A model generated the notes under the pieces. The model saw only the letters and a list, made by a program, of their open reading frames with translations. It had not been told where the DNA came from and did not search any database. From the NCBI GenBank assembly GCA_040902445.1, contig JBBDXJ010000297.1, positions 8,560-72,559 of the forward strand: a DNA stretch of 64,000 nucleotides, given 5' to 3'. The stretch comes from Chryseosolibacter sp040902445. Its GTDB lineage: Bacteria > Bacteroidota > Bacteroidia > Cytophagales > Cyclobacteriaceae. Below are positions 58,842 through 64,000 of the stretch, in pieces. How positions within the stretch are numbered: the stretch's first letter is position 1; each line of letters begins with the position of its first letter. The position numbers were made by a program, and so were the translations under genes.

Positions 58842-59813
58842 TTAAAAGACCGTGCTCTTCAACCACAGCCCCGCCCGCTCATCCAGTCCAAACATCAAAT
58901 TCATATTCTGCACAGCTTGGCCGGAGGCGCCTTTTAACAGGTTATCGAGGGCGGAGTGAATGACGAGCTTATCGCCTTCCTTCTCCAGGCCAATGATGCA
59001 TTTATTTGTGTTTATTACCTGTTTAAGATCAATGGGCCTGTCTGAGACAAAAGTAAAGGCGTGACCGCTGTAATAATCCTGATAAATTTTTCTGACGGCA
59101 TCCAGGGAAAGATCGCACACAGTGCAGGAGCTGACGAAGATCCCGCGCGTAAAATCTCCCCGCCACGGTATAAAATTGATAGGCGCGTTAAAGGAGGGCT
59201 GATGTATTTTGAGGTGATGATTAATTTCTCTCAGGTGCTGGTGGTTAAGTGTTTTATAAGCCGATATGTTATTTGCCCGCCATGTAAAATGGGTTGTATC
59301 CTGAAGTTTCTGCCCTGCCCCGGTTGAACCCGTGATCCCTGTGCTGTAAACTTCTTTCAATATCCCGGCTTTTGCCAGGGGAAGCAACCCGAGCTTCAGC
59401 GTGGTGGCGAAACAACCGGGGTTGGCAATGTTCCTGGCCTTTTTGATCTGATCGCGATATAATTCAGGAAGTCCGTACACAAAATCTCTCCCCGGTATAG
59501 ATTCACCCAACCGGAAATCCTGGCTTAGATCAATGATGCGAATAGAAGGTTCGAATGATTGCTCACCGAGAAATTTTTTGCTCTCCCCGTGGCCAAGGCA
59601 TAAAAAGATGACATCAGCTTTCTCCTGAAAAGAGTCAGTAAAGGTCAGGGACGTTTCTCCGATGAGGTCGCCATGGACCGCGTGCAGGGGTTTGCCCGCA
59701 TTGCTTCTGCTGTGAACAAAAGTCAATTCAACCTGGGGATGGTTTAACAACAAACGAATTGTCTCACCGCCTGTAAATCCTGCTCCACCAATGATACCTG
59801 CTCTTAATTTCAA
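58842..59813 (-). CDS. argC: N-acetyl-gamma-glutamyl-phosphate (N-acyl) reductase
   Basis: The protein has 323 residues with a Rossmann start ('GIIGGAGFTGGETIRLLLNH'). The catalytic Cys is residue 134 in 'ARNIANPGCFATTLKLGLLP' and the conserved His-bearing region is 'NHHLKIHQPSFNAPINFIPW'. It reduces the acylglutamyl phosphate made by ArgB to the semialdehyde used by ArgD. It follows argG after a 51-bp gap filled with TTTAAACTTTAAAC repeats. Confidence 0.92.
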   Translation of the reverse strand: MKLRAGIIGGAGFTGGETIRLLLNHPQVELTFVHSRSNAGKPLHAVHGDLIGETSLTFTDSFQEKADVIFLCLGHGESKKFLGEQSFEPSIRIIDLSQDFRLGESIPGRDFVYGLPELYRDQIKKARNIANPGCFATTLKLGLLPLAKAGILKEVYSTGITGSTGAGQKLQDTTHFTWRANNISAYKTLNHQHLREINHHLKIHQPSFNAPINFIPWRGDFTRGIFVSSCTVCDLSLDAVRKIYQDYYSGHAFTFVSDRPIDLKQVINTNKCIIGLEKEGDKLVIHSALDNLLKGASGQAVQNMNLMFGLDERAGLWLKSTVF

Positions 59814-59867
59814 ATTTTTAAACTTTAAACCTTGAACTTTAAACTTTAAACTTTAAACTTTAAACTA
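59812..59867. repeat. AACTTTAAACTTTAAAC word repeat between argG and argC
   Basis: The gap is 4-5 near-perfect copies of the 10-bp word TTTAAACTTT/AACTTTAAAC. It covers the whole space between the two coding regions. The same word occurs at 14578-14612, 20381-20405 and 9181-9240. Confidence 0.8.
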
Positions 59868-61064
59868 TTTTCTTTCTGCTTTCACCTGATGATAGATCAT
59901 CGTCTGGTTACCAAAAATCCTGGAGAACCCTTTCACATCGTCACCACTCCATCCGACATTCATCTCACCGTATTTTCCAAACCGCGATGACATCAGGTCA
60001 AAAGGTGATTCAATGCCAGTAACCACAAAGCGGTAGGGAAATAGTTCAACATGCACATCGCCTGTGACATGTTGCTGGCTGTTGGTCAGAAACGCTTCCA
60101 TATCGCGCATCACGGGATCTAAATACTGGCCTTCATGCAACCAGTTTCCATAGAACTGGGCAAGTTGGTCTTTCCAGGTCAATTGCCATTTGGTAAGCAC
60201 ATGTTTCTCAAGCGTGTGATGCGCTTTGATCACCACCATGGGCGCGGCAGCTTCGAACCCCACCCTGCCTTTGATACCGATGATAGTATCGCCCACGTGA
60301 ATATCGCGGCCTATGCCATAAGGGCCTGCCAGATTTTGAATAAATTGAATGGCGCCGGTAGGGTGATCAAAAGCCCGGTCATTGACTTTCATTAACTCTC
60401 CCTTGAGAAAGGACAATTTAATAGTTTCGCTGCCGTGTTTCGTCATTTGCGTTGGCCAGGCTTCTTCAGGGAGCATCCCCAGTGACTTGAGGGTTTCTTT
60501 TCCGCCCACAGAGGTGCCCCACAATCCTTTATTAATAGAGTACATGGCTTTGTTGAAATTCATCTCCACCCCTTTTGATTTCAGGTAACTGATCTCCTCT
60601 TCGCGGGAGAGTTTCAAATCCCGTATAGGTGTAATGATCTCGATTCCCGGTACGAGGATATTGAGGATCATATCGAAACGCACCTGGTCATTACCAGCTC
60701 CCGTACTTCCATGCGCAACGGCGTCGGCGTTTATCTGCTTGGCGTAGTTAGCCGTGGCGAGGGCCTGCGACATACGTTCCGCGCTGACACTTAAAGGGTA
60801 GGTGTTATTCTTTAATACATTCCCATAGATCAAAAAGCGTATTACTGTATCGTAATAGTTTCGCGTTTCATCCACGGTCTTGTGTGAGCTGACACCGAGG
60901 TTCCTCGCCCGTGATTCGATGGCGCGTATTTCTGTCTCATCGAACCCTCCCGTGTTCACCGTCAGGGTATGAACTTCATATCCCTTCTCATCGCTTAAAT
61001 ATTTAACGCAGTAGGAAGTGTCCAATCCTCCGCTGAACGCCAAAACAACTTTTTTCTTACTCAT
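59865..61064 (-). CDS. argG: Argininosuccinate synthase
   Basis: The protein has 399 residues. The N-terminal PP-loop 'KKVVLAFSGGLDTSYCVKYL' binds ATP, and 'AVAHGSTGAGNDQVRFDMIL' contacts citrulline and aspartate. It joins citrulline and aspartate to argininosuccinate. It is the first gene of the biosynthetic run argG-argC-...-argH. A perfect promoter (61070-61099) ends 5 nt before its ATG, so the mRNA is predicted to be leaderless or nearly so. Confidence 0.95.
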   Translation of the reverse strand: MSKKKVVLAFSGGLDTSYCVKYLSDEKGYEVHTLTVNTGGFDETEIRAIESRARNLGVSSHKTVDETRNYYDTVIRFLIYGNVLKNNTYPLSVSAERMSQALATANYAKQINADAVAHGSTGAGNDQVRFDMILNILVPGIEIITPIRDLKLSREEEISYLKSKGVEMNFNKAMYSINKGLWGTSVGGKETLKSLGMLPEEAWPTQMTKHGSETIKLSFLKGELMKVNDRAFDHPTGAIQFIQNLAGPYGIGRDIHVGDTIIGIKGRVGFEAAAPMVVIKAHHTLEKHVLTKWQLTWKDQLAQFYGNWLHEGQYLDPVMRDMEAFLTNSQQHVTGDVHVELFPYRFVVTGIESPFDLMSSRFGKYGEMNVGWSGDDVKGFSRIFGNQTMIYHQVKAERK

Positions 61065-61069
61065 GTTTG

Positions 61070-61099
61070 CAAAGCTAAAAGCTTAAGGAATAATGCAAA
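61070..61099 (-). promoter_or_regulatory. Consensus Bacteroidota promoter of the arginine operon
   Basis: On the minus strand TTTG (61099-61096), an 18-bp spacer and TAGCTTTG (61077-61070) fit the TTTG-N18-TAnnTTTG consensus exactly. The G of the -7 element is 5 nt from the argG ATG. Confidence 0.7.
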
Positions 61100-61157
61100 A
61101 AGATTTGTAGAGGCAAGGCATGCCTTGTCTCTACTTTCTGCTCTAAGCTTTTTGCTT
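61078..61157. repeat. GCAAAAAG words facing each other around a GTAGAGGCAAGGC palindrome
   Basis: GTAGAGGCAAGGCATGCC and TTGTCTCTAC form a 28-bp near-perfect palindrome (61107-61135). On either side are AAGCTTAAGGAATAATGCAAAAAG and its inverted relative CTAAGCTTTTTGCTTTTT. The left word also supplies the -33 element of the argG promoter. Confidence 0.65.
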
Positions 61158-61158
61158 T

Positions 61159-61947
61159 TTACCAGAAGAAAATACCCAGGAGAGAGCGCTTTTTTTCATC
61201 GTCGCCAGGACCACCCGCGTCATTTTCTTTTTTGCGGAAGGACTTGAGCATGACGAATTGTTTAAAGCGCATCCAGCGTTCGAAAAGGCGGAGGTTGCCT
61301 TTAAAAGACCTGTGATGGCTGCGGTTTACTACCAGTTCACCGGTCGGCGTCACAACAGTATCGGCTACCTTGGGCGGAGGCAAGGTCATATTCAGCTTGG
61401 CAGCGGCTTCTTCCGGATCAAAGAGCATAGCCGTGCAAAAGCAATTCTTTCGCTCTTTCGCCGTGAGGATATCAAAGTTTACACAACTTCGGCAACCTTT
61501 CCAGAACTCCTCATCTGTGGTGAGTTCGGAGTACGTCACCGGCTCATAACCCAGATCAGAGTTGATTTTCATCACTGCAAGACCCGTGGTAAGTCCAAAG
61601 ATTTTTGCATGTGGATATCTCTTCCGGGAAAGTTCAAACACTTCCCGTTTGATGTCCGTAGCGACTCCGCTTTTGCGAAAAGAAGGAGCCACGATAAGGC
61701 CCGAATTAGCGACGTACTTCTCGTGCTGCCAGGCTTCGATATAACAGAAACCTACCCAGGTGCCGTCCTTGGTGTGGGCCATCACCGCTTTGCCTTCATT
61801 CATCTTCTGGCGAATGTAGTCAGGAGAGCGCTTGGCAATTCCGGTGCCTCTGGCTTTCGCCGATTCCTCCATCTCGGCGCTAATGGTATCGGCATAATGT
61901 GTGTCATCAGGTGTTGCCACTCTGATGATGATATTGTTTTTTTCCAA
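61159..61947 (-). CDS. GNAT-family acetyltransferase upstream of argG, candidate N-acylglutamate synthase
   Basis: The protein has 262 residues with a TTG start (no ATG is available before an in-frame TGA two codons upstream). The GNAT acetyl-CoA motif is in 'NSGLIVAPSFRKSGVATDIK' (R-K-S-G-V-A). A Cys-rich segment follows ('CRSCVNFDILTAKERKNCFC'), unusual for a GNAT and possibly metal-binding, then a basic C-terminal tail. It lies 94 nt before argG on the same strand. With no argA or argJ in the window and a linear ArgE pathway downstream, it is a good candidate for the first step, N-acylation of glutamate. That role is inferred from position. Confidence 0.7.
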   Translation of the reverse strand: MEKNNIIIRVATPDDTHYADTISAEMEESAKARGTGIAKRSPDYIRQKMNEGKAVMAHTKDGTWVGFCYIEAWQHEKYVANSGLIVAPSFRKSGVATDIKREVFELSRKRYPHAKIFGLTTGLAVMKINSDLGYEPVTYSELTTDEEFWKGCRSCVNFDILTAKERKNCFCTAMLFDPEEAAAKLNMTLPPPKVADTVVTPTGELVVNRSHHRSFKGNLRLFERWMRFKQFVMLKSFRKKENDAGGPGDDEKKRSLLGIFFW

Positions 61948-62496
61948 TGTGTTTCAAAAAAAAGTGTTTAATAGAAATGACCAGATGATGCTTCAGGCAT
62001 ACGCAGAACAATGTCCCGGACATTATTCAGTTTGTCAACAAATGTTGTACGGATTAAATGCGCGCGCACCGTGAGGGTCGGGGTCGCCTGGTCACCAAAC
62101 AGGCGTTAGAAAAGAACTGATAAGTTCTAAAAGAATGGTATGCAGCAATAGCCGCAGTAAGTAAGGTGAACGTTGTTTTCAATTTCTTATAACAGTTTAA
62201 TTAACGTTAGAGAAAATCCATTCGGTTGCTTTGTTTATACACTTATGCAAAATTAAGCGATATTTTATTATAATCGCCAATCTTTTTACGAAGAATTGCG
62301 AAAAAAGGTTCAAAATGTGAGTGGTGTGTGGTCAGTTGTGAGTGGGTTAGTGCGGCTGGCGTGTTTTGCCGCCTTTCACAACCTTCCCATCCGCCCTGAG
62401 CAAGCAGGCAAAATTAGGCTAATCTGCCTGTGAGAAAGTGAAGAACAAAGGACCACCCCGCTGAGCTGCAGTCGCGACTCACAACTGACAACTCAC
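61948..62496. other. Leader and intergenic region between the GNAT gene and the PorP/SprF gene
   Basis: This 549-bp gap has no gene. It contains a perfect AATGTCC-C-GGACATT palindrome (62010-62024), a CGCCTG...CAGGCG hairpin (62085-62105) without a U-run, an AT-rich stretch near 62230-62280, and GTGAGTGG / ACTCACAACT word repeats (62318-62345 and 62470-62496). Confidence 0.6.
62010..62024. promoter_or_regulatory. AATGTCC-C-GGACATT operator-like palindrome
   Basis: Two perfect 7-bp arms around one base, ~63 nt upstream of the GNAT gene that precedes argG. This is a good shape and position for a regulator site controlling entry into arginine synthesis. No regulator gene is adjacent. Confidence 0.4.
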
Positions 62497-63564
62497 CTAA
62501 AAATCCGGACAGGGAATTATCAGTTTATCTTTCGGTGGCTTCCGCGGATTTCTCATCGGCCACGTATAGACCAGGCTGAATTCATGCGCCCCTCCGCTGC
62601 CGGGGCCGAGTTTGGAAATCGTATAGTCAAAACTATATCCGATGTTGATAGCATCTTTGGCGCCGAGCTGGGTGAATCCCAGCAGGAGCACGATGGATTC
62701 GTTGTTGACGAATCCGTCGATATTTTTAAAGGGAACGCCGCGGTACCAGGTTCCCAGAACAAGCGGTTCAAAGGTGAAATACAGACCAAGATCCATCTGA
62801 TCAAAAGCCCCCTGATGGCGGTACTGGATTGCGGGGGCAATGCTGCGTTCGGCGTTGCGGGCATAGACACCACTTCCCACCACGCCAGGCTTCATGTAAA
62901 ATTTAAATCCTCCGTGAAAGGAAAGCTTCATCGGCAGTTCGCTGCGCTCATCAATGATAGATTGATTGGGCCTGTTCAAATGATTAGCGGCCACTCCCAA
63001 CCAGGCTGCTTTGGTAAACAAAACTCCGCCAAAAGAGATATCGAAAAATGTTTTGCTGAAATTCGTCGTGAAAGTTTCGGCGCTGGGTTGATCAATGAAC
63101 TCCCCGGTAGCGGGATTGAACTGATCGCCGAACGTTAACCTGTCAAAGTTCACATCCCGGTTGTAGAGCCCAACCTGAACACCCGGACGAAAGCCGAGAT
63201 AATCGGTCAGTTGAAGTTCGTAGGAATACTGAAGAGCAAGACTCATCGAACGCAAACCTGCGAGCCCTTCCCTGTCGCGGGTAAGTAAAAATCCTACCCC
63301 GCTGTTTTTATCTTCAATAAAGTAATCCGCGAAAAAAGACATCGTAGTAAAATTGGCATCGATCGCCGGCCACTGATTGCGATAATTTATCCCCACCCTT
63401 GCCTGGTTGGTAGACCCCGCAAATGCGGGATTCAGGTAAAGGGGAGCTGCATAGAATTGCGAAAACTGGGGATCCTGGCCATTTGCGGTTCCATTTCCAC
63501 CAAAAATCAGAACACAGGCCGCCACCAACGCCGCGCCCCATTGCATTTTGAACCAACTCCGCAT
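62497..63564 (-). CDS. PorP/SprF-family type IX secretion outer-membrane protein
   Basis: The protein has 355 residues from MRSWFKMQWGAALVAACVLI; a further Met six codons in and a longer frame to 63654 are alternatives, but the signal peptide (ending TANGQ) fits this start. The mature N-terminus 'DPQFSQFYAAPLYLNPAFAG' is the hallmark of PorP/SprF. The rest is a beta-barrel pattern with alternating strands and 'YKFYMKPGVVGSG'-type turns. Such proteins anchor or help export T9SS cargo with type B sorting domains. The divergent gene at 63815 probably encodes that cargo. Confidence 0.88.
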   Translation of the reverse strand: MRSWFKMQWGAALVAACVLIFGGNGTANGQDPQFSQFYAAPLYLNPAFAGSTNQARVGINYRNQWPAIDANFTTMSFFADYFIEDKNSGVGFLLTRDREGLAGLRSMSLALQYSYELQLTDYLGFRPGVQVGLYNRDVNFDRLTFGDQFNPATGEFIDQPSAETFTTNFSKTFFDISFGGVLFTKAAWLGVAANHLNRPNQSIIDERSELPMKLSFHGGFKFYMKPGVVGSGVYARNAERSIAPAIQYRHQGAFDQMDLGLYFTFEPLVLGTWYRGVPFKNIDGFVNNESIVLLLGFTQLGAKDAINIGYSFDYTISKLGPGSGGAHEFSLVYTWPMRNPRKPPKDKLIIPCPDF

Positions 63565-63731
63565 AGAATGACACCTGAACCCGAACCGCGGACTATGAGC
63601 AGTGGACTGTAGGCTATTTCTGGTGCGCATGAAACGAGTAATTAAGGTCTGCAATCAAGGCAAATTAAAGGTATATCTGAAATTTAATAAAATACTATTC
63701 CGCAGCTTTAAAGTGGTTTTTAATGGCTTGT

Positions 63732-63739
63732 TACCTTTG
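63732..63739 (+). promoter_or_regulatory. Bacteroidota -7 element for the divergent secreted protein
   Basis: TACCTTTG matches TAnnTTTG exactly, 76 nt before the ATG at 63815. A TTTA ~21 nt upstream is a weak -33. Confidence 0.4.
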
Positions 63740-63814
63740 GCCGCTTAATACTGATTATTAACGGTATTTTTTAGGCAAATTGTATACTTTAGAGGAACTT
63801 GGTCGTTTTAAAGT

Positions 63815-64000
63815 ATGAATTTATTGTCAAAGGTGATGAGAATTGCGATGGGTAAACGTTTACAACAGGCCAACCGGTATTTTACGTTAAGTCTCCTGTT
63901 ATTCCTGGTAATAGTGGGACATGTAAGCGCACAGAATTTTTCCGGGCACAACTGGTATTTCGGCAATTCCGATTTCGGCATCCGGTTCAGCCGATCAGAT
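63815..64000 (+). CDS. Large secreted protein, probable T9SS cargo (partial, runs off right edge)
   Basis: Only the first 62 codons are in the window. After a basic start (MNLLSKVMRIAMGKRLQQAN) comes a signal peptide (FTLSLLLFLVIVGHVSAQ), then the mature start NFSGHNWYFGNSDFGIRFSR. 'NWYFGN...GI.F' is, as I recall, how many large gliding-motility-associated proteins with a C-terminal type B sorting domain begin in Bacteroidota. They are usually encoded next to a PorP/SprF gene, as here. An internal ATG (Met12) could also serve as start. Confidence 0.7.
   Translation, partial: MNLLSKVMRIAMGKRLQQANRYFTLSLLLFLVIVGHVSAQNFSGHNWYFGNSDFGIRFSRSD

Noticed and set aside
61258..61971. 237-codon plus-strand ORF opposite the GNAT gene
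   Set aside because: It is the mirror of a well-supported GNAT coding sequence and has no recognisable domain.

Overview
The window comes from a member of the Bacteroidota, most likely a gliding Cytophagales relative. This is inferred from gene content. It carries gliding/type IX secretion genes (gldA, gldF, gldG, a PorP/SprF gene beside a divergent cargo-like gene) and an arginine operon with an N-acyl-ornithine carbamoyltransferase. It also has several Bacteroidota-typical families (DUF2911, GIN and DUF4097-like beta proteins, YfhO, DUF4340) and promoters of the Bacteroidota form TTTG-N18-TAnnTTTG. No rRNA, tRNA, CRISPR array, intact insertion sequence or phage was seen.

Layout. 1-6.2 kb: two ECF sigma operons, one with an anti-sigma and a secreted repeat protein, the other with a membrane HEAT protein and two secreted DUF4097-like proteins, with a methyltransferase between them. 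6.2-10.4 kb: a glycosidase relic, a coiled-coil membrane protein, an NADP oxidoreductase, a phosphodiesterase and dnaN. 10.4-15.7 kb: DUF4340, gldG, gldF, a CBS protein and gldA. 15.8-25 kb: a thioredoxin-like exported protein, a polyprenyl synthase, CorA and CorC-type transporters, a coiled-coil lipoprotein and kup, the last preceded by a 38-codon ORF resembling the tail of type II NADH dehydrogenase. 25.3-31.7 kb: a three-part PQQ dehydrogenase / cytochrome c / DUF1080 lipoprotein with a DUF6807 neighbour, a GIN-domain protein, an ABC-permease relic and an alpha-toroid protein. 31.9-40.3 kb: an FtsX/MacB permease, small stress-type genes (DUF1328, SDR), an AstE-like / RimK / RimB-like triad and DUF2911. 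40.5-46.6 kb: ffh, molybdenum-cofactor genes (moeA, moaC, moaE, moaD, moaA) and a TauE/SafE transporter. 46.7-52.7 kb: YfhO, an M48 protease and an EEP nuclease-like protein. 52.7-62 kb: the arginine operon argG-argC-(S23-like)-argD-argF'-argB-argE-argH, preceded by a GNAT that may supply the first step. 62.5-64 kb: a PorP/SprF gene and the start of a divergent secreted protein.

The arginine genes form a linear acylated pathway (ArgE deacylase, no ArgJ here). The Gld genes would form one ABC transporter although gldA lies about 1 kb from gldFG. The sigma operons probably sense the envelope and control secreted beta-rich proteins.

The least explained part of the window is between the genes. 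Intergenic DNA holds families of word-like repeats. Into these, and into each other, very short palindromes appear to have inserted: a 29-nt element flanked by CCT, found nested in a second copy of itself, and a 17-nt element flanked by ACT. Several C-terminal gene relics that kept their stop codons lie in the same gaps.
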